NCBI GenBank assembly: GCA_018067115.1
Contig: JAGPVI010000100.1
Location: 1 to 7,763 of the forward strand
Length of the DNA stretch: 7,763 nucleotides
Direction: 5' to 3'
Origin: Bizionia sp.
Lineage (GTDB): Bacteria; Bacteroidota; Bacteroidia; Flavobacteriales; Flavobacteriaceae
Shown here: piece by piece, positions 1 through 7,036 of the stretch
Position numbering within the stretch: position 1 is the stretch's first letter
Layout of the letters: each line of letters begins with the position of its first letter
Made by a program: the position numbers and the translations under genes
Notes under the pieces: model-generated
Seen by the model: only the letters and a program-made list of their open reading frames with translations
Databases searched by the model: none
What the model was told of the DNA's origin: nothing

Positions 1-409
1 AAACGCCACCTTTAATGATCAAGTACAATCTACACAACCTATTATTGAGGGTTTCGATGGTTTAATGGCACGAATAACGGCGTTAAATACTTTACCTTGG
101 ATTCCTTCTTTTTTTATTTTCTTATTGTTTTTAGTTATAGAAACCACACCCATCTTCGCAAAACTTATTTCCCCAAAAGGGCCTTACGATTACAAATTAG
201 AAGATGAAGAAACAGCCATAAAAACGATAGTAAAAGATCGTGTTTTAGAGCGAGAATTAAGCACAAAAACCAATAATGAAATAAATAAAAAAGTATATAC
301 AGCTATTGTAGAAGACCAAGAACTCTACGCTTATAAACTTAAAAAAACACGAGAATTAATGCAACTAAAAGCAGATGCTTATTTTAAAAGGCAACAGAAA
401 ATAATATAA
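1..409 (+). CDS. DUF4407 family membrane protein, C-terminal part (5' end outside window)
   Basis: The reading frame is open from the window edge (first whole codon at position 2) to a TAA at 407-409, leaving 135 visible residues; the ATG at 65 is internal, so it is not the real start. Visible residues 17-24 (GFDGLMAR) lead into a hydrophobic segment at about 33-53 (WIPSFFIFLLFLVIETTPIF) and then KLISPKGPYDYKLEDEE, a pattern I recognise from the end of DUF4407 proteins. The remaining ~75 residues are highly charged and Lys/Glu-rich, probably a helical cytoplasmic tail. DUF4407 proteins are multi-pass membrane proteins, usually with a long coiled region between membrane segments, and have no established function. 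The earlier membrane segments would lie upstream of this window. The gene converges on the PhnA-like gene and ends just before a strong hairpin terminator. Family assignment is from remembered pattern, not a search. Confidence 0.8.
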   Translation, partial: NATFNDQVQSTQPIIEGFDGLMARITALNTLPWIPSFFIFLLFLVIETTPIFAKLISPKGPYDYKLEDEETAIKTIVKDRVLERELSTKTNNEINKKVYTAIVEDQELYAYKLKKTRELMQLKADAYFKRQQKII

Positions 410-411
410 CA

Positions 412-454
412 AAAAACGTCGGTTAAAAGTATTATACTTCTAGCCGACGTTTTT
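412..454. terminator. Bidirectional rho-independent terminator
   Basis: An almost perfect inverted repeat. AAAAACGTCGG (412-422) pairs with CCGACGTTTTT (444-454). The pairing continues inward through a G-U, a T-A and an A-T pair, one A-C mismatch, and then AAGTA (427-431) with TACTT (435-439) around a 3-base loop. The 5' A-run and 3' T-run mean either strand reads as a GC-containing stem followed by a T tract. It lies 2 bases after the DUF4407 stop and about 25 bases after the PhnA-like stop, between converging genes, so it most likely ends both transcripts. Confidence 0.9.
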
Positions 455-479
455 AAAGTTGAATGGAATGTTATACTAA

Positions 480-1064
480 TTATAATTTCTTTACGTACTG
501 TGTAATAATTACAATTTGTTGTCCGTCTACTTTTCCTTCAATATATTCAGCATTTTCGTGATCTAAAGAAATACGTCTTACAGCAGTTCCTTGTTTGGCA
601 ACCATACTAGAGCCTTTCACTTTTAAATCTTTAATTAAAACCACAGAATCTCCGGCTTCTAAAATAACGCCGTTTACATCGCGATGTATTAATTTATCTG
701 TATCATCTTCACCTTCGCCTGTTGCTTTAGCAAATTCTAAAACCTCTTCTTCTAAATACATCATATCTAATAAGTCTTGAGGCCATCCTTCTTTACGTAA
801 ACGCGATAACATTCTCCAAGCAACAACCTGTACTGGTTGGTGTTCACTCCACATACTATCGTTTAAACATCTCCAATGGTTAGCATCGGTCTGCTCTGGA
901 TCTTCTATTTGGGTTAAACAGGTTTTACAAACTGTTAACGCATGTTTTAAACTTTTATCTTTTGCTGGTTCTAGCGTATAGATTTCTAACTGCTCGATGT
1001 TTGTACATAATTCGCACTTATTATCTGCTCTTTTATTTAATTCTCTCTCTAAACTCATAGTCAT
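480..1064 (-). CDS. PhnA-like zinc-ribbon protein (two-domain form)
   Basis: A 194-residue protein of the PhnA/YjdM family. The N-terminal part carries two CxxC pairs (C17-C20 and C46-C49), the layout of a zinc ribbon. The C-terminal part, about residues 128-193, is the PhnA domain proper: RDVNGVILEAGDSVVLIKDL, then KGSS, and later VDGQQIVIITQYVKK. Between them lies a Trp-rich helical region (about 62-112). The E. coli homologue is about 110 residues, so this form is longer by the inserted middle. Despite the name, PhnA is not known to act in phosphonate breakdown in E. coli, and its role is unsettled. It is the last gene of the minus-strand run, 58 bases after the YjbR-like stop, and is followed by the 412-454 terminator. 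Two in-frame ATGs (1064 and 1058) are equally plausible starts; no Shine-Dalgarno is visible before either. Confidence 0.85.
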   Translation of the reverse strand: MTMSLERELNKRADNKCELCTNIEQLEIYTLEPAKDKSLKHALTVCKTCLTQIEDPEQTDANHWRCLNDSMWSEHQPVQVVAWRMLSRLRKEGWPQDLLDMMYLEEEVLEFAKATGEGEDDTDKLIHRDVNGVILEAGDSVVLIKDLKVKGSSMVAKQGTAVRRISLDHENAEYIEGKVDGQQIVIITQYVKKL

Positions 1065-1122
1065 ATATTATTGGGTAAAAGTAAGCATATTTCTTGAATG
1101 GGTCGCTCCTTGAGATAAGAGA

Positions 1123-1488
1123 CTACAACCCAAGTTCTTCTCGTATTTTTTTGGTGAGACTCTTTACTATTAAATCGTAAGAATGATCAATAAGTTCCAA
1201 TACAAATTGGGGTTGCAAATCGTTTTGATTGAGGTAAACAGAGTTCCAATGTTTTTTACTCATATGATATCCTGGGGTAATACTTTCGTAATCTGCTCTT
1301 AGTATTTCTGCATATTCGGGATCGCATTTTAGGTTTAAAAATGGCGTGCCTTTTTCCCAAGTTTTCAAGCTGGTTAATAAAAACATTTTATCAGCCACTT
1401 TAAAAACTAAAGTCACTTCATCGAAAGGAAAATGTTCGGTAACGTGCGCCTTTTTTAAACAATAATCTCTAATGTCTTCAATGTTCAT
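1123..1488 (-). CDS. MmcQ/YjbR family protein
   Basis: A 121-residue protein, the usual length for the MmcQ/YjbR (CyaY-like fold) family. Supporting motifs are an N-terminal helix MNIEDIRDYCLKK, HFPFDEVTLVFKV (19-31), KMFLLTSL, PFLNLKCDPEYAEILR (49-64), and the highly conserved PGYHMSKKHWNSV (72-84), followed by a C-terminal helix IDHSYDLIVKSL. Family members are often annotated as DNA-binding on structural grounds, but the cellular role is not established. The gene stands 177 bases after the cyclase stop and 58 bases before the PhnA-like start, so it may begin its own transcript. The ATG at 1488 matches the family's normal N-terminus. Confidence 0.9.
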   Translation of the reverse strand: MNIEDIRDYCLKKAHVTEHFPFDEVTLVFKVADKMFLLTSLKTWEKGTPFLNLKCDPEYAEILRADYESITPGYHMSKKHWNSVYLNQNDLQPQFVLELIDHSYDLIVKSLTKKIREELGL

Positions 1489-1665
1489 AAACTAGTTTTG
1501 ATAAGGTTGAAACCGACGGTTGTTTTAGTGCTATAAATAATAGCAGTTTTGGTAATTGAGTTTATTAGTATTTTAAAACTTAACCAAACCCTGCTTTTGT
1601 TATAGAATGGGTTTTAATATTAGTTACTCAGATTTACAACTTTCTTATCGAATTCTTGTAACCGC
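1489..1665. other. Intergenic gap between cyclase and YjbR genes
   Basis: This 177-base AT-rich stretch contains no credible coding frame. It holds a weak inverted repeat, AAACCC (1586-1591) and GGGTTT (1609-1614) around a 17-base loop, without a good T tract on the minus strand. That makes it at best a poor terminator for the cyclase gene. I see no clean Bacteroidota promoter (TTG, spacer, TAnnTTTG) for the downstream gene. Confidence 0.35.
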
Positions 1666-2412
1666 TTAATCTATCTTATATAAAATTGGTTTACTTGGTG
1701 ACGCATCGTTTTCGAAAGATGCAATTTGCAGATTTAAAATATACGAGCCATCTGCAATTTTATTGGGCACATAAATAAATTCGGTAATGGTAGCTTCTTT
1801 TCTTAGCGTGCCATTATAATCCCAAAAAGCCTTGTGTGCCAACAATTCGCCATTATCTTTTTCTTTATCCACGCTTGGTAAATCGATTAATAAATGTTGA
1901 ATATTTTTTGTTTTAAGATACTCTGCCGCTTCTTCGGTTAGATAGGCCCAATTAGTATTAGAGTATTGTCGCGATTTTTTCTCGGTAGTATTTGGCATTG
2001 TACGAATCACTAAAGCTTGTGGCATTTTTCGCTTTAATAAGTACTGTATTTGCTGCTTCCCTATAACATAATCTTCACCCTGTAATTCGGGAGCTACCGT
2101 AATAAGTTCCGCTACAAAAAAGAACCGTTTTAAACATTTATTAATGCTGTATACTTTTTCGGTAATATGTCCAACACATTCGGTATGCGTACCGTGTGCG
2201 TGCGGATTAAAATTTATATTATTAAAATTAATTGACGCTCCTTTTTTTACGCTCGCTACCCAATCGTCTATCACAACAGGTTGGATTTCTGGAGGCCCAA
2301 CATACCACGCATTAGCATTGCTTTTAGAGGCACGCAGTGGCATTGAAATATCTAGGGGTTTGTTTAAATCGACTTTATACTTTTTACTATTTACTTGAAT
2401 TGTTGCGTTCAC
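1666..2412 (-). CDS. Cyclase family metal-dependent hydrolase (kynurenine formamidase-like)
   Basis: A 248-residue member of the cyclase/kynurenine formamidase superfamily (PF04199), whose characterised members are zinc- or manganese-dependent amide or ester hydrolases. The metal-binding signature HGTHxDxPxH appears as HGTHTECVGH (residues 73-82), with Asp replaced by Glu78 and Pro by Val80. IDLPSVDKE (176-184), His193 and the Glu of ITEF (E211) match the remaining active-site region. There is no signal peptide, so the protein should be cytosolic. It starts with GTG at 2412, sharing its G with the TAG stop of hemW; an in-frame stop lies three codons upstream and the next Met is residue 24, so GTG is the only sensible start. 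The overlap predicts translational coupling to hemW. The substrate is unknown: no other tryptophan-pathway gene is present here, so I would not call it kynB. Confidence 0.87.
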   Translation of the reverse strand: MNATIQVNSKKYKVDLNKPLDISMPLRASKSNANAWYVGPPEIQPVVIDDWVASVKKGASINFNNINFNPHAHGTHTECVGHITEKVYSINKCLKRFFFVAELITVAPELQGEDYVIGKQQIQYLLKRKMPQALVIRTMPNTTEKKSRQYSNTNWAYLTEEAAEYLKTKNIQHLLIDLPSVDKEKDNGELLAHKAFWDYNGTLRKEATITEFIYVPNKIADGSYILNLQIASFENDASPSKPILYKID

Positions 2413-3542
2413 TATACATTAATTTTAAATAAATCTGAAGCGATACCATCACTTAAAAATTTACCTTTTTTGGTTACTTTTAATTTTTCGTTTTCAATAT
2501 ACAATAATTGTTCTTTTATATGCTTCTCACTCTGTTTTAAAAGATAGGATTCAAAATCTGAACCAAAATCTGTTCTAATTTTCTCTAAAGACACGCCCCA
2601 AGTAGTGCGCAATCCTGTCATTACATACTCGTTATATTTATCGGTTGTGCTAAGTACTTCAATTTCTTGTGGCAATCTATTTTCTGCAATAGCGGCGATG
2701 TATTTTGTATTGTTTTTAATATTCCAACTGCGCTGCTCTCCATTAAAAGAATGTGCCGAAGGACCTATACCTATATAGCTTTTCCCTTGCCAATAGGCAG
2801 AATTATTACGACTAAAATAGCCGGGTTTACCAAAATTAGATAATTCGTAATGTACAAAACCTTCAGTTTCAAGTTTATCAATTAAAATAAAAAACTGCTG
2901 TTGCGCCATATCGTCATCGACATTCTCAATAACACCCTTTTTTATAAAATTAGCCAAAGCCGTTTTCGGCTCGACCGTTAACGCATAACTAGAAATATGA
3001 TTAACGCCAAAAGCTAATGCCTGCTCAATATTAGCCTCCCATTGCGCATTGCTCGCCCCTGGAACACCATAAATTAAATCCAACGAAATATTATCGAAAT
3101 GCTGGGTAGCAAACGTTAAGGAATCGATAGCCTCTTGGGCATTATGCGCACGATTCATCAGTTTTAAATCGGCTTCAAAAAATGATTGTATTCCAATACT
3201 CAATCGGTTAATAGGTGTTACTTTTAATTCTAAGATTCGTGTAGGCGTTAAATCGTCAGGATTGGCTTCAAGTGTAATTTCAGGATCTGCAACTACCGAA
3301 TAATTATTGTAAACGGCAGCAATAATAGTTTCAATCTCTTCATTTGTTAGTAACGATGGTGTACCACCACCAAAATAAATGGTTTCCACAGGCTTAGAAT
3401 CCATTTCAGTCTTTCTCATTGCGATTTCTTGTGCTAAAGCCTTAACGAGTTCGTCCTTTTTTTTCATAGACGTCGAAAAATGAAAATCACAGTAGTGACA
3501 AGCCTGCTTGCAAAAGGGAATATGAATATAAATACCCAACAT
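2412..3542 (-). CDS. hemW: HemW-type radical SAM heme chaperone
   Basis: A 376-residue HemW, often misannotated as oxygen-independent coproporphyrinogen III oxidase. The N-terminus GIYIHIPFCKQACHYCDF holds the radical-SAM 4Fe-4S motif CxxxCxxC (C11, C15, C18). GGGTPS (58-63), SIGIQSF, LDLIYGVPG, HYELSNFGKPGY and GIGPSAHSF are family hallmarks. The C-terminal part (from about 300) is the HemN_C region. HemW binds heme and delivers it to haem proteins; it lacks the extra N-terminal cysteine context of true HemN. I start it at the ATG at 3542 because homologues begin M-x-GIYIHIPFC; the in-frame GTG at 3566 would add eight unconserved residues. It lies 109 bases after the ruvC stop and overlaps the cyclase gene by one base. 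Confidence 0.93.
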   Translation of the reverse strand: MLGIYIHIPFCKQACHYCDFHFSTSMKKKDELVKALAQEIAMRKTEMDSKPVETIYFGGGTPSLLTNEEIETIIAAVYNNYSVVADPEITLEANPDDLTPTRILELKVTPINRLSIGIQSFFEADLKLMNRAHNAQEAIDSLTFATQHFDNISLDLIYGVPGASNAQWEANIEQALAFGVNHISSYALTVEPKTALANFIKKGVIENVDDDMAQQQFFILIDKLETEGFVHYELSNFGKPGYFSRNNSAYWQGKSYIGIGPSAHSFNGEQRSWNIKNNTKYIAAIAENRLPQEIEVLSTTDKYNEYVMTGLRTTWGVSLEKIRTDFGSDFESYLLKQSEKHIKEQLLYIENEKLKVTKKGKFLSDGIASDLFKINV

Positions 3543-3651
3543 AATACTATTTGTGTTGTGCTTCACCCAAAGATTTTCTCTTTAGTGACGCTTTGATTAC
3601 AGACCAAAAAAGACTGTTATTTTAATTGTTTCTGAAGTTACTTAGCTAAAA
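3543..3651. other. ruvC-hemW spacer
   Basis: A 109-base gap on the minus-strand run once hemW is started at 3542. It is AT-rich and has no clear hairpin. On the minus strand, AATCTTTG resembles the Bacteroidota -7 element TAnnTTTG, but no TTG lies at the expected distance upstream. Whether hemW is read through from ruvC or has its own promoter cannot be decided from the sequence. Confidence 0.3.
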
Positions 3652-4206
3652 CTATTTTTTTACCCGCTTTTCATTCTGCTTAACAAAAGCACTCCATCCG
3701 GTATAACTTTTACCTATTTCTACGCGACCTTGATTATAAAAATGACAAACAGCTGCGGCTAAACCGTCCATTGAATCTAAGTTTTTAGGCAATGTTTTTA
3801 ATCCTAACATACCTTGTAACATTTTCGCTACTTGTTCTTTACTGGCATTTCCGTTCCCGGTAATTGCCATTTTAATTTTCTTGGGCGCATACTCGGTAAT
3901 TGGCACTTCTCTGGATAATCCTGCTGCCATAGCAACTCCTTGAGCGCGACCTAACTTAAGCATACTCTGTACGTTTTTACCAAAAAAAGGAGCCTCGATA
4001 GCAATTTCATCAGGATGATGGGTGTCGATTAACTCAATAGTACGCTCGAAAATCAGTTTTAATTTTAAATAATGATCGTCGTATTTTTTTAAATCCAATT
4101 CATTAAGCTGAAGGAATTGCATTTTCTTATTTACAACTTTTATAAGTCCGAAACCCATAATAGTTGTTCCGGGATCGATGCCTAAAATAATTTTTTCTTC
4201 TGCCAT
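3652..4206 (-). CDS. ruvC: Crossover junction endodeoxyribonuclease RuvC
   Basis: A 184-residue RuvC, slightly longer than the 173-residue E. coli enzyme. RuvC dimers bind Holliday junctions assembled with RuvAB and cut symmetric strands during recombinational repair. The four acidic catalytic residues are in place: D11 in LGIDPGT, E71 in IAIEAPF, and D144 and D147 in LDSMDGLAAAVCH. Other conserved blocks are FGKNVQSMLKLGRAQGVAM (75-93), YAPKKIKMAITGNGNASKEQVAKM (106-129) and the His155 following the last catalytic Asp. The ATG at 4206 directly follows the TAA stop of the beta-barrel gene with no base between, so the two should be on one transcript. The leader shows no Shine-Dalgarno, as usual in this phylum. 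ruvA and ruvB are not in the window. Confidence 0.97.
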   Translation of the reverse strand: MAEEKIILGIDPGTTIMGFGLIKVVNKKMQFLQLNELDLKKYDDHYLKLKLIFERTIELIDTHHPDEIAIEAPFFGKNVQSMLKLGRAQGVAMAAGLSREVPITEYAPKKIKMAITGNGNASKEQVAKMLQGMLGLKTLPKNLDSMDGLAAAVCHFYNQGRVEIGKSYTGWSAFVKQNEKRVKK

Positions 4207-4836
4207 TTAATTACACGTTCTACAACCGCTTAATGCGATCGACACACCAACTGTTACGGTTAATAAATTACCATTAAATGAGCCATAGCCGCTTAGTTCT
4301 GGCTCAAAATCGTTGGCAAAACCTTTAATATAACTGCCATCTAAGTATAAGGACAAGGTTTTATCTAGATTATAATGAAACTCTAAGCCGGCCATTGCAT
4401 TTAAGAAAGACACGTTATTATCGCCGTAAACATCCAACGGTTTCACGATAGAATAACCGGGCCCAATATGCCCTACAACAGCCATTCTTAATGGTAAAAA
4501 CTGTAGATGAGCTGTTGCGTCGTAAACAAATTGTGCGTTTATCCTGGTGTAATTCACTTTAAAGTCTGGCGAATTATCAGCGTTTGTAAATCGGTTGTAG
4601 CCCAAATCTAATTTCGCTCCCATTTTGGAGTTAAACATCGTTTGAACACCAAGATTAATGGTTGGAAAATTTATAGTGTTTCCTTCAAAATTAGAGACAA
4701 AACCACTTTGCGACGGACTGTTAACTCCAACTGCCAAAAGCGCTCTCCATTTGCTAGTGTCCTCTTGAGCGAAAATGGTTGTCGCACTCAATAAGAACAC
4801 GATTATAAAACAATAGCTTGTATTGGACGTCTTCAT
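4207..4836 (-). CDS. Small outer-membrane beta-barrel protein with signal peptide
   Basis: A 209-residue protein. Residues 1-23 are a signal peptide: short basic start, hydrophobic core FIIVFLLSATTIF, and likely cleavage after A23 (IFA-Q). The mature part alternates polar and hydrophobic residues with many Gly and aromatics, as in transmembrane beta strands: MGAKLDLGYNRFT, YTRINAQFVYDA, LPLRMAVVGHIGPGYS, LNAMAGLEFHYNL, TLSLYLDGSYIKGF, NLLTVTVGVSIAL. This fits an eight-strand OmpA-like or OmpW-like outer-membrane barrel domain of Bacteroidota. There is no OmpA peptidoglycan-binding domain. The last strand is followed by SGCRTCN, giving two cysteines in the final five residues, which is unusual for an outer-membrane barrel. 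It is the first gene of the minus-strand run and abuts ruvC. The function is unknown; the start is the ATG preceding the signal peptide. Confidence 0.8.
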   Translation of the reverse strand: MKTSNTSYCFIIVFLLSATTIFAQEDTSKWRALLAVGVNSPSQSGFVSNFEGNTINFPTINLGVQTMFNSKMGAKLDLGYNRFTNADNSPDFKVNYTRINAQFVYDATAHLQFLPLRMAVVGHIGPGYSIVKPLDVYGDNNVSFLNAMAGLEFHYNLDKTLSLYLDGSYIKGFANDFEPELSGYGSFNGNLLTVTVGVSIALSGCRTCN

Positions 4837-4906
4837 TGTATAATTTTTAGTTTATTTTGCAAGCGTTAAAATTGGGCGATTTTTTTAAAATCCATTTTTA
4901 AATAAA
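4837..4906. promoter_or_regulatory. Divergent intergenic promoter region
   Basis: This 70-base AT-rich gap separates two genes that start in opposite directions, so it must contain, or share with coding sequence, the promoters of both the minus-strand run and the plus-strand membrane-protein/glycosyltransferase pair. On the plus strand, TATTTTGC (4853-4860) is one base off the Bacteroidota -7 element TAnnTTTG, but the upstream TTG at 4836-4838 is too close for the usual spacing. No matching element was found on the minus strand. The location is firm by inference; the exact promoters are not. Confidence 0.45.
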
Positions 4907-5872
4907 ATGCATAAAGCCACATCCTACAAAGCTAAACAATTCTTTTTTGTACTCATTAAATTGAGTTTAGTACTTGGTGCTTTTTATTTCATTTATTACA
5001 AACTAACACAAAATGAAGATTTAGATCTTAATTTGTTTTTAGATATCCTAATTACTAGCAAGCAGTTTTCATTAGAAAATATAGCATTTTTAGTACTTTT
5101 AAGTAGTGTCAATTGGGTTTTAGAAATTAAAAAATGGGAAATATTGGTGGGCGGTTTGTCTAAAATTAATTTTAATAAAGCTTCTCAACAAACCTTAGGT
5201 GCATTAACAGCGTCTTTATTAACCCCTAATCGCATTGGTGATTACGGTGCAAAAGCTCTCTATTACCACCCTGAAGATCGTACAAAAATTATCCTATTAA
5301 ACCTGTTTGGCAATACAATGCAAATGATTGTTACCCTAGTCTTTGGAAGCATAGGGTTTTTAATACTCGCTAAGGATTACGAACTTCCAATAAATTTAGA
5401 ATATCTTCTTAATATAGTCCTCGCAGTTATTGTAGGCCTTATAATTCTGTATCGCGTGTCTACACACAACTTTTTTAAAAATAGTGTTATTAAGTTACAC
5501 CAATTTGTATTGGTGCTAAAACGCCTATCGACCACTATTAAAAGAACAATCCTTCTGCTATCGGTATTGCGTTACCTTGTGTTTTCATTTCAATTTTACT
5601 TTATTATTATACTATTTGGTGTTGAGATCTCCTATATAGAGGCCATGATTTTTATATCTACAATGTACTTATTATCGTCTATTTTACCATCTATTTTAGT
5701 TTTCGATGTTGTGCTAAAAAGTAGTATAGCCGTGTACCTATTCGCACTAATTGATGTTGACCCACTATCTATATTAAGCACAACCACATTAATGTGGATC
5801 CTTAATTTTGTATTACCGAGTATAGTAGGTAGTTATTTTGTACTTAAATTTAAACCAGTAAAAACCAGATAA
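4907..5872 (+). CDS. Lysylphosphatidylglycerol synthase-type (UPF0104/PF03706) membrane protein
   Basis: A 321-residue polytopic inner-membrane protein with about seven to eight hydrophobic segments (roughly 12-31, 58-72, 97-106, 127-153, 165-182, 213-237, 242-265, 268-284, 292-313). The conserved block TPNRIGDYGAK (106-116), followed by a segment containing NLFGNTMQM (about 132-140), is the signature of the PF03706 family. That family includes the flippase part of MprF and many stand-alone proteins next to glycosyltransferases. The cytosolic aminoacyl-transferase domain of MprF is absent, so lysyl-PG synthesis itself is not supported. The downstream glycosyltransferase starts one base after this stop, so the pair is almost certainly co-transcribed; a role in moving or making a glycosylated lipid is an inference from that pairing. 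The start ATG is preceded by an A-rich leader. Confidence 0.85.
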   Translation: MHKATSYKAKQFFFVLIKLSLVLGAFYFIYYKLTQNEDLDLNLFLDILITSKQFSLENIAFLVLLSSVNWVLEIKKWEILVGGLSKINFNKASQQTLGALTASLLTPNRIGDYGAKALYYHPEDRTKIILLNLFGNTMQMIVTLVFGSIGFLILAKDYELPINLEYLLNIVLAVIVGLIILYRVSTHNFFKNSVIKLHQFVLVLKRLSTTIKRTILLLSVLRYLVFSFQFYFIIILFGVEISYIEAMIFISTMYLLSSILPSILVFDVVLKSSIAVYLFALIDVDPLSILSTTTLMWILNFVLPSIVGSYFVLKFKPVKTR

Positions 5873-5873
5873 A

Positions 5874-7001
5874 ATGATCCTACTTTTAGTTATTGTTACC
5901 GGTTTATATGTGACTTTAATAGTGGCGTTTTACTACGGTTTTAAAACTATTAAAAAATTTGATACTATAGAATCTCAATCTAGAACTCGTTTTTCTATTG
6001 TGATAGCTTTTAGAAATGAAGCTGATAACCTAACAGATTTACTAACCAGTTTAAGCCAATTAAAATATCCTCTAGATAGTTTTGAAATTATTTTTGTTGA
6101 CGATGCTTCGGAAGATGGCTCGGCGCAATTAATCCATAAACACCTCACACAGTATCCCGCTTTAGAATATTCGATTTTAAATAACAAGCGCATTTCAAAT
6201 TCACCGAAAAAAGATGCCATTACCACTGCTATAAATACAGCCAAAAATGAGTGGATTATTACTACCGATGCCGATTGTATTGTGCACAATTTATGGCTGA
6301 ATAGTATTGATAGTTACATTCAAAATAATGACTGTAATATAATTGCTGCACCTGTGGCTTACTATGAAATCGATTCGTTATTAAAACGCTTTCAATTTTT
6401 AGATTTTTTAAGCCTAATGGGCGCTACTATTGGTGGTTTTGGTATTAAAAAACCATTTATGTGCAACGGTGCTAATTTTGCTTACAGAAAGGAAACTTTT
6501 CTAAAACTTCAAGGTTTTAAAGGAAATAATAATATTGCTAGTGGTGACGATATTTTCTTACTCGAAAAAGCAGTCAGTGATGCACCAGATATGGTGCACT
6601 ATTTAAAGAGTAAACACGCAATTGTCTACACAAAACCGCAGTCTAATTTTAATGCATTAGTACAACAGCGTAAACGTTGGGCAGCGAAAACATCACAATA
6701 TTCTTCAAGTTTCGGGAAATTTGTAGGGCTTGCAGTATTCGCTATGAATTTAATTTTAATGTTAGGAATCCTTTTGGTGGTCACAGCGATTCTGCCATTA
6801 AAGATACTAATCAGTATTTTTGTAATTAAAACGATTATCGACAGTATTCTACTTTTTAAAACGTGTCGTTTTTTTAATTCTAAATTTTCTATCCCTTTTT
6901 ATATTGGATCCAGTATTTTTTATCCGTTTTTCACCGTTTACATTGCAATTACGGCTCTATTTTCTAATTATAATTGGAAAGGACGCCAATTTAAGGCGTA
7001 A
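5874..7001 (+). CDS. Membrane glycosyltransferase, family 2
   Basis: A 375-residue GT2 (GT-A fold) enzyme. An N-terminal membrane helix (about 2-23) leads to the catalytic domain: FSIVIAFRNEADNL (40-53), VDDASEDGS (75-83), the metal-binding DxD as TDADC (131-135), CNGANFAYRK (197-206), the acceptor-site GDD in ASGDDIFLLEKA (222-233), and QxxRW as QRKRW (265-269), typical of processive or membrane-associated GT2 enzymes. Two to three C-terminal membrane segments follow (about 283-330 and 342-363). All expected catalytic motifs are present, so it should be active, transferring a sugar from a nucleotide donor on the cytosolic face. The donor and acceptor cannot be read from the sequence. The start overlaps no other gene and lies one base after the upstream stop. 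Convergent with the lipoprotein gene; no hairpin is evident in the 35-base gap that follows. Confidence 0.92.
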   Translation: MILLLVIVTGLYVTLIVAFYYGFKTIKKFDTIESQSRTRFSIVIAFRNEADNLTDLLTSLSQLKYPLDSFEIIFVDDASEDGSAQLIHKHLTQYPALEYSILNNKRISNSPKKDAITTAINTAKNEWIITTDADCIVHNLWLNSIDSYIQNNDCNIIAAPVAYYEIDSLLKRFQFLDFLSLMGATIGGFGIKKPFMCNGANFAYRKETFLKLQGFKGNNNIASGDDIFLLEKAVSDAPDMVHYLKSKHAIVYTKPQSNFNALVQQRKRWAAKTSQYSSSFGKFVGLAVFAMNLILMLGILLVVTAILPLKILISIFVIKTIIDSILLFKTCRFFNSKFSIPFYIGSSIFYPFFTVYIAITALFSNYNWKGRQFKA

Positions 7002-7036
7002 TGATGCTTTCTAGAATTCTACCTATAACAAATACT

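Noticed and set aside
595..780. 61-codon plus-strand open frame
   Set aside because: It is antisense to the PhnA domain; low-complexity Ser/Thr-rich product typical of a shadow frame.
1586..1614. AAACCC / GGGTTT inverted repeat as a terminator for the cyclase gene
   Set aside because: Only six base pairs with a 17-base loop, and no T tract follows on the minus strand, so it is noted in the gap entry but not called.
2144..2398. 84-codon plus-strand open frame
   Set aside because: It is antisense to the cyclase gene over its conserved metal-binding motif, and its product has no coherent domain.
4907..5872. MprF-type lysylphosphatidylglycerol synthase
   Set aside because: The aminoacyl-transferase domain is absent and the length fits only the membrane part, so the catalytic name is not supported.
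5975..6289. 104-codon minus-strand open frame
   Set aside because: It lies wholly inside the glycosyltransferase catalytic domain, opposite strand; the forward frame holds all the GT2 motifs.
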